This document shows, one piece after another, positions 24,498 through 32,131 of a stretch of 44,646 nucleotides of DNA; positions within the stretch are counted from its first letter, which is position 1; each line of letters opens with the position of its first letter. A program made the translations under genes and the position numbers. Source of the stretch: JADZEJ01 sp964426815 (GTDB taxonomy: Bacteria > Patescibacteriota > Patescibacteriia > 2-12-FULL-60-25). The notes under the pieces were generated by a model. The model saw only the letters and a program-made list of their open reading frames with translations. It had not been told where the DNA came from and made no database searches. The stretch spans positions 1 to 44,646 of the forward strand of contig CAYRRZ010000006.1 in NCBI GenBank assembly GCA_964426815.1. Reading direction: 5' to 3'.

Positions 24498-24545
24498 CTC
24501 GTCGGTGAATCGGAGTCTGACGCACATGCGTCGTTCGCCGATGAG
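24498..24545 (+). promoter_or_regulatory. Leader hairpin before the 24582 lipoprotein
   Basis: CTCGTCGGTGAA pairs with TTCGCCGATGAG (G-U allowed) and is topped by GACGCA / TGCGTC. The apex GCACATGC resembles the ACACATGT apex of the hairpin near 22900. Confidence 0.5.
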
Positions 24546-24581
24546 CACATTCCCAAACCCCAAGATCAAGAAAGCGAGTTC

Positions 24582-25481
24582 ATGATGAACAAGTTCTCCC
24601 TCTCCCTCAAGTCCGTCGTCGTTTCGTTCGTCGCCTTCGTGTCCCTCATCGGCTGCGTCGGCGGCCCCGAGGACGGCAACGAGGCCGCAGCTGCCAGCAA
24701 CATGGCTGGTGCCAGCGGTTCTTCCGCCGGTACGGGCGGTACGGGTGGAACGGCAGGCAAGGGCGGCAGCGGCGGGTCCGGCGGCAACGTCGACAAGTGC
24801 GCCAAGCTCGACTGCAGCGATGTCGGCGGCCTGTGCGCCGTCGACAAGGACGGGGACGCGTATTGCGTCAACCCGTGTGAGGACACCAAGTGCCCATCGG
24901 GGCAGACCTGCCACATCGTCAACAAGTTGGCGAAGTGCGAAGGCGGCGCGGCCGGCTCTGGCGGTTCGGCGGGCAGCGGCGGCACGGGCGGGAGCTCGGG
25001 CAGCAGCGGCACGGCGGGCAGCAGCGGTTCGGCGCCCAATGCGTGCAACACGCACAACTGCGCCGCGAACCAGCACTGCGAGCTCAACGAGCAGAACGCA
25101 GCAGTCTGCCTCGACGACGCGGTCCAGCAGATCGACGTCGTGATGGCCAATGGCTGCCGCGCGGTCCTGTTCGACAACCTCGGAAGTGAGGTCGTCAACA
25201 GTTCGAACGGGCTCGACGTGCACAAGGCCGTCAACGCTGGGTGGGCTGGGTGGGCCATGCTCACGCAGCAGTGCTCCGGTCAGCCCTACAAGAGCGACTG
25301 GAGCCCCATCGGCGCCACCGCCTCCTCCACGAACGCCTTCACCAGCATCAAGGTGAACGGCCAAGAGGTCAAAACCCACGCGCTCATCTGCGCGGACAAG
25401 TACGGTGACCCGGGCGGCTCGAAGGGGTGGAAGAAGATCGCCATCCCCATGAGTGGCGGCCAGAACGACAAGTGCCCCTGA
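24582..25481 (+). CDS. Cysteine-rich lipoprotein with Gly/Ser/Ala linkers
   Basis: A 299-residue lipoprotein: signal peptide with lipobox SLIGC (Cys at about residue 24), a Gly/Ser/Thr/Ala-rich spacer (~37-67), a Cys module (CAKLDC to CEGG, ~68-124), a second low-complexity spacer (~125-150), another Cys module (CNTHNC to VCLDD) and a C-terminal domain that is homologous to that of the next gene (NGC, W-x-G-W/F, IP(M/L)xG, terminal CP). The modules fit C-x(3-6)-C-x5-C-x(8-9)-C, like follistatin-N or Kazal-type pieces. Codons are very GC-rich. Gly/Ser/Ala-linked lipoproteins of this kind are common in myxobacteria. Role probably surface binding, unproven. ATG 24585 is an alternative start. Confidence 0.8.
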   Translation: MMNKFSLSLKSVVVSFVAFVSLIGCVGGPEDGNEAAAASNMAGASGSSAGTGGTGGTAGKGGSGGSGGNVDKCAKLDCSDVGGLCAVDKDGDAYCVNPCEDTKCPSGQTCHIVNKLAKCEGGAAGSGGSAGSGGTGGSSGSSGTAGSSGSAPNACNTHNCAANQHCELNEQNAAVCLDDAVQQIDVVMANGCRAVLFDNLGSEVVNSSNGLDVHKAVNAGWAGWAMLTQQCSGQPYKSDWSPIGATASSTNAFTSIKVNGQEVKTHALICADKYGDPGGSKGWKKIAIPMSGGQNDKCP

Positions 25482-25562
25482 GCACTTCTTCGCGAGCCAC
25501 AAGCTCCTTCATCACATGACCGTGTGATGTCGTACAACTCTCTTGAGGCCGGTCAGCCTCCA

Positions 25563-25598
25563 CGACACCCAATGCAATTCTGCAAAGGGTGTCGTTTT
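25563..25598 (+). terminator. Intrinsic terminator
   Basis: CGACACCC and GGGTGTCG close a hairpin followed by TTTTCATTT, about 80 bases after the stop at 25481. The rest of 25599-25695 holds a short direct repeat (cggaatgaag twice) and nothing else I can name. Confidence 0.7.
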
Positions 25599-25695
25599 CA
25601 TTTGGGGAGATATGAAAAGTGGAGGATCAAGTTTTGTCGTCTCGACCGGAATGAAGCGAAGCGGAATGAAGTGGAGAGATCTTCGATCGATATGG

Positions 25696-25724
25696 TTGAC
25701 AAAAACCCTAATTTTACGTACATC
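25696..25724 (+). promoter_or_regulatory. Promoter TTGACA-17-TACATC
   Basis: TTGACA 25696-25701, spacer 17, TACATC 25719-25724. A palindrome GGAACGTTCC with SD-like AAAGGA sits right before the ATG at 25753. Confidence 0.6.
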
Positions 25725-25752
25725 TAATACACCTCGTTGAAAGGAACGTTCC

Positions 25753-26334
25753 ATGTACCTTCGATCATTTTTGTCGGTGTTGTTGCTTGTTTTTACCTTC
25801 ATGGGTTGTGGGAGCCCGGAGGATGGCAATGGCGATTTCAGGCCGCAAACGGTCTGTGATGCGCGCGCTGTGCAGTGCGGCGCCGGTCGTCACTGTGAAA
25901 TTTCGCCCTCGAATGCACCCATGTGCGTTCAGGATGTGATCATTCCCGGCACGCATACCTTGGTGGTGACACCTTCGCAGTCGATGCTGAATGGGTGTCC
26001 GGCTCTCCAGCTGATCGGCTGGGACTACAATGGCGGATCCTTCATGAGTGGCTTCAATGAGCCGCTCGTGGTGACGGGTGTCGACTTCGCACGCTGGAAG
26101 GGTTTCGTAAAAGTCGGTGCCCTGTGCGGTAACGACTACTACAGCGATAACTGGCCCTCTGGTGGGACGGCTCAGTCCATTGGCATCGAGTCTGCCCGCT
26201 GGGACAATGTCTCAGGCTGGGAATTCGCTGATGGCGAGGCTCTGCTCTGCCCTGATGGCGACGTCCCGAATGGGGGAGTCAAGGTGCACATTCCGCTTCC
26301 GGGTGATACGGCGAATTACGGCCGCTGTCCCTGA
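25753..26334 (+). CDS. Cysteine-rich lipoprotein, paralogue of its upstream neighbour
   Basis: A 193-residue lipoprotein with lipobox FMGC (Cys at about residue 19), the same SPEDGN start of the mature chain as the upstream gene (GPEDGN there), one Cys module (CDARAVQC to MCVQD) and then the shared C-terminal domain (NGCPAL, RWKGFVKVGALC, YYSDNW, LLCPDGD, IPLPGD, terminal GRCP). The Gly-rich linkers are missing, so it is a shorter form of the same architecture. Composition is GC-rich, though less than the upstream gene. It has its own promoter, an SD (AAAGGA) and a terminator. Function unknown; a surface-exposed binding role is inferred. Confidence 0.8.
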   Translation: MYLRSFLSVLLLVFTFMGCGSPEDGNGDFRPQTVCDARAVQCGAGRHCEISPSNAPMCVQDVIIPGTHTLVVTPSQSMLNGCPALQLIGWDYNGGSFMSGFNEPLVVTGVDFARWKGFVKVGALCGNDYYSDNWPSGGTAQSIGIESARWDNVSGWEFADGEALLCPDGDVPNGGVKVHIPLPGDTANYGRCP

Positions 26335-26360
26335 ACCTTGCCGTCATGCGGCTGCTCTGG

Positions 26361-26388
26361 CCTTCTGAATTTTTCAGAAGGCTTTTTT
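26361..26388 (+). terminator. Intrinsic terminator
   Basis: CCTTCTGAA and TTCAGAAGG with a short loop, followed by CTTTTTT. It ends the 25753-26334 transcript. Confidence 0.92.
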
Positions 26389-26401
26389 GTTTGGTGATTG
26401 A

Positions 26402-26430
26402 TTGACGGAGCCTTTAATTTATGGTATCCA
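26402..26430 (+). promoter_or_regulatory. Promoter TTGACG-17-TATCCA
   Basis: TTGACG 26402-26407, spacer 17, TATCCA 26425-26430. The leader has a small TCTCC / GGAGA hairpin and an SD AAAGGAG 7 bases before the ATG at 26481. Confidence 0.6.
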
Positions 26431-26480
26431 ACGCTATCGGTCTTTCCATCTCCTAAGCGGAGAATACAAAGGAGCAAGTC

Positions 26481-27926
26481 ATGACTCATTGCAAACAGTT
26501 TACCACCTTGGTCATCGTGGCCATGGTGAGTGCGGCATGTGTTGGCGGTCCGTCTGGCGGACCGGATGAAGCGTTGAATGCGGCTGGTTCATCTGGCAGC
26601 ACAGGGGCGTCTGGATCGAGTGGTTCGGTCGGTGTCGGCGGAACTGGAGGTTCAGCTGGTCAGGCTGGTGCTGCCGGAACTGGCGGTACCGTTGCCGGAT
26701 CCGCTGGCTCGGGTGCTCAAGGCGGAATGGCCGGTTCGACTGCCGGTGTCGGTGGTGTCGCTGGCTCATCGGGTACGGGTGGTGCAGCTGGATCTTCGGG
26801 TTCGGTTGGATCGGCTGGTGATCCGTGCCTTGGTGTGACTGCGGGCATGTCCTGCGCACAGTGGGGTACCTGTGCTCATTGCGGCAGTCTTTTCTGCCAG
26901 GGCGACATCTGGACTCCGGACACGGCTTCCACGTGTGGTTCATCGGGCACGGGTGGTGCAGCTGGATCTTCGGGTTCGGCTGGATCGGCCGGGTCGGTGG
27001 CGGGATCTGCGGGATCTGGTGCAGCTGGTTCGTCCGCTGGTACGGGCGGAACCGCGGGTTCAACCGCTGGTACCGCTGGCGTCGGTGCTTCGGCTGGTGC
27101 AGCTGGTACCAGTGGTGTTGGCGGCAATGCTGGCAATTCTGGCTCAGCCGGAACGGCAGGTGTTGCCGGTACGAGTGGTACCGCGGGTGGTGCTGGCACA
27201 AGTGGTTCTGCTGGGAGTACCGGCGGTGCTGGCGGTGCGATGGGCAGTGCTTGCCCCAAGTTCTGTGGTCCTGGCCAGGTCTGCGAAGATCAGTCGGGTG
27301 TGGCAGTCTGTGTGAACGCTGGCGGTGCCGCTGGCTCAGCTGGAGCGAGTGGCTCGGCTGGTGCAGCTGGGACGGGGAATGCTGGCGGTAGCGCTGGTAA
27401 TTCTGGTTCAGCCGGAACGGCAGCGGCCGGTGCGGCGGGGTCCACGGCTGGTTCAGCTGGAGCGAGCGGCGCCGCTGGTTCTACCGGTGGGGCTCTTCGG
27501 CTCTATACCTTCAGGCACACCATGCCTGCCGGCAAGACGGCGGACATCTCCATCTATGATCGGGCAATGGATGCGCAGGGGAATGTCCTCTGGCGTCCGC
27601 AGCCGATCGGGTGGGGTCTGACCGAAGGCGAGCTCAAGTACAGTTGGGGCTTTGCAGCCGACAGCTATCCGTCAGCTTGTTCCAAGTCGGGAGTCAATCA
27701 AGTGTCTTGTCCGGTGCATTTTCCGGCAGGCGCGGTGGTTCAACTTTCCACCAACTTGATGATGCTCCAGGGTCAAAGCCCAACATGGTCTTGTCCTTTG
27801 ACGGCGTTTACCGGCGTGACCGATGTTCTGGACGCGAACAATGCTCCGGTGTCGCTCACCATCGTCAATCCGTCCGACGACGTCGCTGGTGGAGGGTACT
27901 GTGTCTTTCAGTTCGTGGTGCCCTAG
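26481..27926 (+). CDS. Lipoprotein with long Gly/Ser/Ala-repeat stalk
   Basis: A 481-residue protein: signal peptide with lipobox VSAAC (Cys at about residue 20), then three long low-complexity stretches of GSAGS, GTGG and GAAG type (about 33-112, 155-255 and 279-335). They are separated by a Cys module (DPCLGVTAGMSCAQWGTC to STC) and a second one (CPKFCGPGQVC to CVN). The last ~145 residues are a folded-looking domain starting RLYTFRHTMPAGKTADI, with Cys at SACSK, SCPV, WSCPL and YCVF. This domain differs from that of the two upstream lipoproteins. The stalk resembles flexible surface linkers seen in myxobacterial lipoproteins. Own promoter, SD and terminator. Confidence 0.8.
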   Translation: MTHCKQFTTLVIVAMVSAACVGGPSGGPDEALNAAGSSGSTGASGSSGSVGVGGTGGSAGQAGAAGTGGTVAGSAGSGAQGGMAGSTAGVGGVAGSSGTGGAAGSSGSVGSAGDPCLGVTAGMSCAQWGTCAHCGSLFCQGDIWTPDTASTCGSSGTGGAAGSSGSAGSAGSVAGSAGSGAAGSSAGTGGTAGSTAGTAGVGASAGAAGTSGVGGNAGNSGSAGTAGVAGTSGTAGGAGTSGSAGSTGGAGGAMGSACPKFCGPGQVCEDQSGVAVCVNAGGAAGSAGASGSAGAAGTGNAGGSAGNSGSAGTAAAGAAGSTAGSAGASGAAGSTGGALRLYTFRHTMPAGKTADISIYDRAMDAQGNVLWRPQPIGWGLTEGELKYSWGFAADSYPSACSKSGVNQVSCPVHFPAGAVVQLSTNLMMLQGQSPTWSCPLTAFTGVTDVLDANNAPVSLTIVNPSDDVAGGGYCVFQFVVP

Positions 27927-27934
27927 CTCTCTCG

Positions 27935-27975
27935 TCCCTCTCGTTTAGCTGCAAGCTGAGCGAGGGGGATTTTTT
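27935..27975 (+). terminator. Intrinsic terminator
   Basis: TCCCTCTCG pairs with CGAGGGGGA (one G-U), with an inner AGCT / AGCT stem, followed by TTTTTT. It ends the secreted-protein island. Confidence 0.85.
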
Positions 27976-27988
27976 GTTTGATTTAGGG

Positions 27989-27994
27989 TAGAAT
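27989..27994 (+). promoter_or_regulatory. -10 box TAGAAT for a leaderless transcript
   Basis: TAGAAT ends 8 bases before ATG 28003. No SD and no clear -35. Confidence 0.5.
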
Positions 27995-28002
27995 CTTTTT
28001 GT

Positions 28003-28959
28003 ATGGAATCTTCTCTGTTTGATCAGGTCATTGGGCATCAGGCGATTTGTCGTCTTTTGGCTGCTTCGGCTTCTCATCCGGCTCCGGCATATCTTTTTTT
28101 AGGACCGGCACATATTGGCAAGATGACGGTGGCAGATATTTTTATTCGGGCCTTGCTTGGTCTTGAGCCTGGTCAACCGTATACGTCTCATCCAGATTTT
28201 TTTGAATTAAAACCACTTGAAGAAAAGAATATTGTCAGTGTTGAACAGGTGCGTGATTTTCGTGAGCGAGCGTATCTTCGACCGGTTGCCGCACCGCGAA
28301 AAGTCTTGTTGTTTCCCGTTGCTGATCGGTTGAATGAACAGGGGATGAATGCCTTGTTGAAGGTGATTGAAGAGCCACCAGCTGATGCCGTTTTTATTTT
28401 AATTGCAGAAGAGCTTTCACGAATTCCGCGAACCATTCAGAGTCGTTCCGTTTCGCTTTCATTCACGCGGGTAAAGAATGAATACATTGTTGAATCACTT
28501 GTTAGACAGGGTGTAGACAATAATGAAGCACAATTGTACTCATCTGAAGCAAGAGGACTACCGGGTCTGGCTTTGTCAGCGATGCGTCGTCTTCCGCTGC
28601 CAGAGACGGATGCGGAATGTATTCATTTTTCTCAGGCATTTATAAATGCCAAAAATCCAGGTGAACGATTGGAATTGGTTGAGGCCATCGCCAAATGGTG
28701 CGACGCTCAAGACGATGCGAATGGGGCTTGGATGGCTTGGTGCAATGTGGTCTCCCGTGGACTTGTTGAGCAGATGCCACAATCAACCGAAGCGGTGGTC
28801 TTGGGTTGGGGAGTGCTGCAAGCGATGCGTCAGATTGGATCTTCGGTTTCTCCTCGGGTAGCGCTTGAAGCGGCAATAACCCAAGTCGGACAGATCCCAA
28901 GTGTGGTGTCGCATCTCCCTCATTCGACGCCCATGGTATACTCCGAACCAGACGTATGA
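28003..28959 (+). CDS. holB: DNA polymerase III delta-prime-type clamp-loader subunit
   Basis: An AAA+ protein of 318 residues that would help load the sliding clamp. MESSLFDQVIGHQAICRLL is the usual start of DnaX/HolB proteins. The Walker A is LFLGPAHIGKMT, which keeps the Lys but departs from GxxGxGKT. The Walker B region is KVLLFPVADRLNEQGMNALLKVIEEPP, with VADR in place of a full DEAD-type motif, as in the non-hydrolysing delta-prime subunit. The SRC arginine-finger motif reads QSRSVSLSF. The stop overlaps the next ATG (ATGA). It lies directly after the secreted-protein island. Confidence 0.85.
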   Translation: MESSLFDQVIGHQAICRLLAASASHPAPAYLFLGPAHIGKMTVADIFIRALLGLEPGQPYTSHPDFFELKPLEEKNIVSVEQVRDFRERAYLRPVAAPRKVLLFPVADRLNEQGMNALLKVIEEPPADAVFILIAEELSRIPRTIQSRSVSLSFTRVKNEYIVESLVRQGVDNNEAQLYSSEARGLPGLALSAMRRLPLPETDAECIHFSQAFINAKNPGERLELVEAIAKWCDAQDDANGAWMAWCNVVSRGLVEQMPQSTEAVVLGWGVLQAMRQIGSSVSPRVALEAAITQVGQIPSVVSHLPHSTPMVYSEPDV

Positions 28960-30041
28960 CATCTTTCACATCACGACTCTCATTGGCTGCGCCGCTTTTA
29001 GCGCTCAGTCTTTTTGGTGCCGGTTGTTTTAGCAGTTCTTCAACTGCAACAGGACCGGATGCTGGTATTTGGAAAACTTCAGATCGCGGTTTGGCTTGGG
29101 TGAATAAAAAAGCCTTGATCGCTCCTGGCCCAAAGATCACGGCTGCGGTTGCTGGCTATACGATTTTGGCCATGGTATTTGATCCTCAAGATCATAATAC
29201 GATCTATGCCGCTACGCGTGAGAATGGCATGATCTATACCTTGGACGGAGGTAATACCTGGCAACAACCTGGGACCTTGAACACGGGTCGGGTGAATGCG
29301 GTGGTGGTTGATCCAAAGCAAAAGTGTACTTTGTATGCGGCGAGCGGTAATAAGATTTACAAGAGTGATAATACCTGTGGTCGCGATTGGAAGCAGATTT
29401 TCTTTGATCCACGCACCGAAAAATCATTCACTCAATTGATTATCGATTGGTATAACCCAACGACCTTGTACGCAGGTTCATCGGATGGAGATATTTTTCG
29501 TTCATCTGACTCAGGCGTGTCTTGGCAGGTGGTCAAGCGTGTTGATGGAATTTCGATTACCAGTTTGGTCATGAATCATAAAGATTCTCGCACGATCTAT
29601 GCTGGTACGAATGGCGATGGCATCTGGAAGACGGTTGATGGAGGAGATACCTGGACCCAAATTAAAAAACAATTTGATCCAGATTATCGAGATGCACGTA
29701 AAGTGACCCAGGTGCTCATCGATCCAATTGATGCAGAAACGATTTATGATGTGTCCAAGTACGGCATCATTAAGTCAGTAGATGGCGGTGAGACGTGGAA
29801 GGCTTTGACCTTAACGGCGCCTCCAGGAGCATTGAAGATTAATAACTTGGCCGTTGATCCGAAGAATAATAAGAATATTGCGTTTACGGGTGTTTCCACG
29901 ATTCAATATTCATCTGATGGTGGTGTGACCTGGAAGCCAGGAAAATTGCCAACGACTAAGGCTGGAAATGTTCTCGTGTTTGATCCAGTTGACAGTAATA
30001 TCTTGTACTTAGGCACGGTTCCTCCGCCAGAGAAAAATTAA
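28956..30041 (+). CDS. Beta-propeller lipoprotein with BNR/Asp-box repeats
   Basis: A 361-residue lipoprotein (signal peptide with lipobox FGAGC, Cys at about residue 24) built from repeats of the form SxDGGxTW: TLDGGNTWQQ, SSDSGVSWQV, TVDGGDTWTQ, SVDGGETWKA, SSDGGVTWKP. These are Asp-box/BNR repeats of a six- or seven-bladed beta-propeller, like Ycf48 or the sortilin Vps10 head. Probably surface or envelope exposed; the ligand is unknown. Its codons match the housekeeping genes, unlike the island lipoproteins. It overlaps holB by 4 bases. TATACT (28937-28942), inside holB, could start a separate transcript. Confidence 0.85.
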   Translation: MTSFTSRLSLAAPLLALSLFGAGCFSSSSTATGPDAGIWKTSDRGLAWVNKKALIAPGPKITAAVAGYTILAMVFDPQDHNTIYAATRENGMIYTLDGGNTWQQPGTLNTGRVNAVVVDPKQKCTLYAASGNKIYKSDNTCGRDWKQIFFDPRTEKSFTQLIIDWYNPTTLYAGSSDGDIFRSSDSGVSWQVVKRVDGISITSLVMNHKDSRTIYAGTNGDGIWKTVDGGDTWTQIKKQFDPDYRDARKVTQVLIDPIDAETIYDVSKYGIIKSVDGGETWKALTLTAPPGALKINNLAVDPKNNKNIAFTGVSTIQYSSDGGVTWKPGKLPTTKAGNVLVFDPVDSNILYLGTVPPPEKN

Positions 30042-30053
30042 AGACAGAACACC

Positions 30054-30092
30054 GTGCATCACCTGGAAAATCCAGGTGATGCATTGTCTTTT
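30054..30092 (+). terminator. Intrinsic terminator
   Basis: TGCATCACCTGG and CCAGGTGATGCA, loop AAAA(T), followed by TTGTCTTTTG. The 12-base stem lies 13 bases after the propeller gene. Confidence 0.85.
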
Positions 30093-30159
30093 GTTCGAGA
30101 TATTGATCCGTTGACGAAAATGCCAAAAAATGGAACACTAAGATAAATTTTTTGAATGT

Positions 30160-30714
30160 ATGGCTACACCTATCGACTTTGCAAAACCTCAGTTTCAACA
30201 AGTTGTTGAGCATTTTGAGAAAGAATTAAAGGGGATGCGCACTGGGCGCGCCTCTTCATCTACGGTTGAAGATGTGAAAGTAGAGGCCTATGGCTCAATG
30301 ATGGAGTTGAAGGGCTTGGCTTCGATTTCGATTCCAGATGCAAAAACGATTCAGATTGAACCTTGGGACAAAAATGTGGTGAAGGATATTGAAAAGGCTT
30401 TGATTAATGCAAGCCTTGGTATGTCTCCAAATGTGGTTGGGACGATCATTCGTTTGGTCATGCCTCCGATGACGGAACAGAATCGAAAAGAAATGGTGAA
30501 GGTGGTGAACCAAAAAGGGGAGATGGCGCGTATTGGTATTCGGAATGTGCGTGAAGAAGTGCGTGATGCCATTTCAAAGCAAGAAGAAGACAAGATAATT
30601 ACCGAAGATGAAAAGTTTCGTTTGTTTGAACAATTGGACGCGGTGGTCAAAGACATGAATCAGCAAATTGAAACGATTGTGAAAGACAAGGAAGAAGAAG
30701 TGATGACGATTTAA
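30160..30714 (+). CDS. frr: Ribosome recycling factor
   Basis: Splits post-termination ribosomes together with EF-G. 184 residues, normal length: long helix with FEKELKGMRTGRASSSTVEDVKVEAYG, domain II (IEPWDKNVVKDIEKAL, SPNVVGTIIRLVMPPMTEQNRKEMVK) and the returning helices (RNVREEVRDAI, EDEKFRLFEQLD). No SD; a TAAATT-like -10 lies about 10 bases upstream. It heads a run frr, glyS, M16 peptidase, tpiA, TPR gene, two tRNAs with gaps of 2-14 bases between the CDSs. Confidence 0.97.
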   Translation: MATPIDFAKPQFQQVVEHFEKELKGMRTGRASSSTVEDVKVEAYGSMMELKGLASISIPDAKTIQIEPWDKNVVKDIEKALINASLGMSPNVVGTIIRLVMPPMTEQNRKEMVKVVNQKGEMARIGIRNVREEVRDAISKQEEDKIITEDEKFRLFEQLDAVVKDMNQQIETIVKDKEEEVMTI

Positions 30715-30728
30715 GCGAAATTGCTCCT

Positions 30729-32129
30729 ATGCCTATTTCTCAAGAACAAAAGATGGATCTCTTGGTGTCGCTCTGTAAACGACGTGGTTTCGTCTATCCA
30801 GATTCTGAGATCTATGGTGGTTTTGCTAATGCATGGGATTTTGGTCCATACGGCACCGAGCTTAAAAATAATATTCGCGATGAGTGGTGGAAGCGTTTTG
30901 TGAAGATGCGCGATGATGTGGTTGGGATTGATACGCCAATTATTCAGCATCCAAAGGTGTGGGAAGCTTCAGGTCACTTGCAGAATTTTTCTGATCCACT
31001 TGTTGAGTGTAAAAAATGCCATCGTCGTTTTCGTGCCGACCATTTGCTTGAGGCAAAGCAGGCAGAGCCTGGCTATGACAAAGAAAAGCCAGTCAGCATT
31101 TCGGATATTCGCTGCCCAAACTGTGCAGGGGAGTTTACGGATGTCATGAATTTTAATTTGATGCTCAAAACGTTTATTGGCGTCAAAGAAGATTCAGCTT
31201 CAGTAGCGTATCTTCGTCCAGAAACAGCGGCTGGGATGTTTACGGCTTGGATGAATGTGCGTGACACCATGCGTAAAAAGCCGCCATTTGGGATTGCGCA
31301 GGTGGGTCGTGTGTTTCGCAATGAAATTACGCCAGGAAACTTTATTTTTCGTTTGCGCGAATTTGAGCAAATGGAAATTGAGTATTTTGTGCATCCAGAT
31401 GATGCGCCACGCGCCTATGAAATGTGGTTAGAAGAATATAAGGCCTGGTGTACGGATGTTTTGAAATTGAAGCCAGAAAACGTGGTGTATCATGAAATCG
31501 ATGAAGTTGATCGCGCGTTTTATTCGAAGCGTTCGATTGACCCTGAATATCGCTTTCCATTTGGTTTGAAAGAATTGGGTGGTTTGGCGAATCGTACAGA
31601 TTGGGATTTATCTCGTCAGCAAGAATTGTCCGGTGAAGAATTGCGTTGGTTTGATGCTGAAACGGGTACACGCTATACGCCATATGTGATTGAGCCAACC
31701 TGGGGCTTAACTCGCAGCGTGCTTGCGGTTTTGTCTGAACATCTTGATATTGATGAAGCTGATACGACTGAAGAAGGAGAAAAGGAACCTCGTATGGTTT
31801 TGCGTTTTCCTCCACGTTTAGCTCCGGTAAAGGCTGCTATTTTTCCTTTGACCAAGAAAGAAGGTATGCCGGATATTGCAAAGAAGCTCGCAGCTGACTT
31901 GCGTGCGCATGGAATCACGGTTGAATATGATGAAAGCGGTTCGATTGGTAAGCGCTATCGCCGTCAGGATGAAATTGGAACGCCATGGTGCTTTACGATT
32001 GATGGTGAAACGGCAAGTGCCGGAACAGTGACGGTACGTAATCGCGATAGCATGTCGCAAGAACGTTTGCCTTTGACTGATGTCATTCGGTTTGTTCAGG
32101 ATCATATTCAACAAAATACTGTTTTATAA
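30729..32129 (+). CDS. glyS: Glycyl-tRNA synthetase (alpha2, single-chain type)
   Basis: Charges tRNA-Gly. 466 residues, the dimeric eukaryote/archaea-like form found in Firmicutes and CPR, not the GlyQ/GlyS heterotetramer. Motifs: RRGFVYPDSEIYGGFANAWDFGPYG, a zinc site (CKKC and CPNC), RPETAAGMF, motif 2 (AQVGRVFRNEITPGNFIFRLREFEQME), motif 3 (VIEPTWGLTRSVLAVL) and a C-terminal anticodon-binding domain (FPLTKKEGMPDIAKKL). No SD before the ATG; 14 bases separate it from frr. Confidence 0.97.
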   Translation: MPISQEQKMDLLVSLCKRRGFVYPDSEIYGGFANAWDFGPYGTELKNNIRDEWWKRFVKMRDDVVGIDTPIIQHPKVWEASGHLQNFSDPLVECKKCHRRFRADHLLEAKQAEPGYDKEKPVSISDIRCPNCAGEFTDVMNFNLMLKTFIGVKEDSASVAYLRPETAAGMFTAWMNVRDTMRKKPPFGIAQVGRVFRNEITPGNFIFRLREFEQMEIEYFVHPDDAPRAYEMWLEEYKAWCTDVLKLKPENVVYHEIDEVDRAFYSKRSIDPEYRFPFGLKELGGLANRTDWDLSRQQELSGEELRWFDAETGTRYTPYVIEPTWGLTRSVLAVLSEHLDIDEADTTEEGEKEPRMVLRFPPRLAPVKAAIFPLTKKEGMPDIAKKLAADLRAHGITVEYDESGSIGKRYRRQDEIGTPWCFTIDGETASAGTVTVRNRDSMSQERLPLTDVIRFVQDHIQQNTVL

Positions 32130-32131
32130 GC

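Noticed and set aside
24432..25502. Minus-strand open frame of about 356 codons over the 24582 lipoprotein
   Set aside because: Shadow of high-GC coding sequence; low-complexity Arg/Ala product with no start signal, crossing the promoter of the real gene.
26512..27390. Other open frames in the Gly/Ser/Ala-repeat gene
   Set aside because: The repetitive GC-rich codons keep other frames open; products are low-complexity and lack signals.
26580..27480. CRISPR or DNA tandem repeat in the Gly/Ser/Ala region
   Set aside because: The repetition follows codons (GSAGS, GTGG) with varied synonymous bases; there are no constant repeats with unique spacers. No CRISPR array was seen anywhere in the window.
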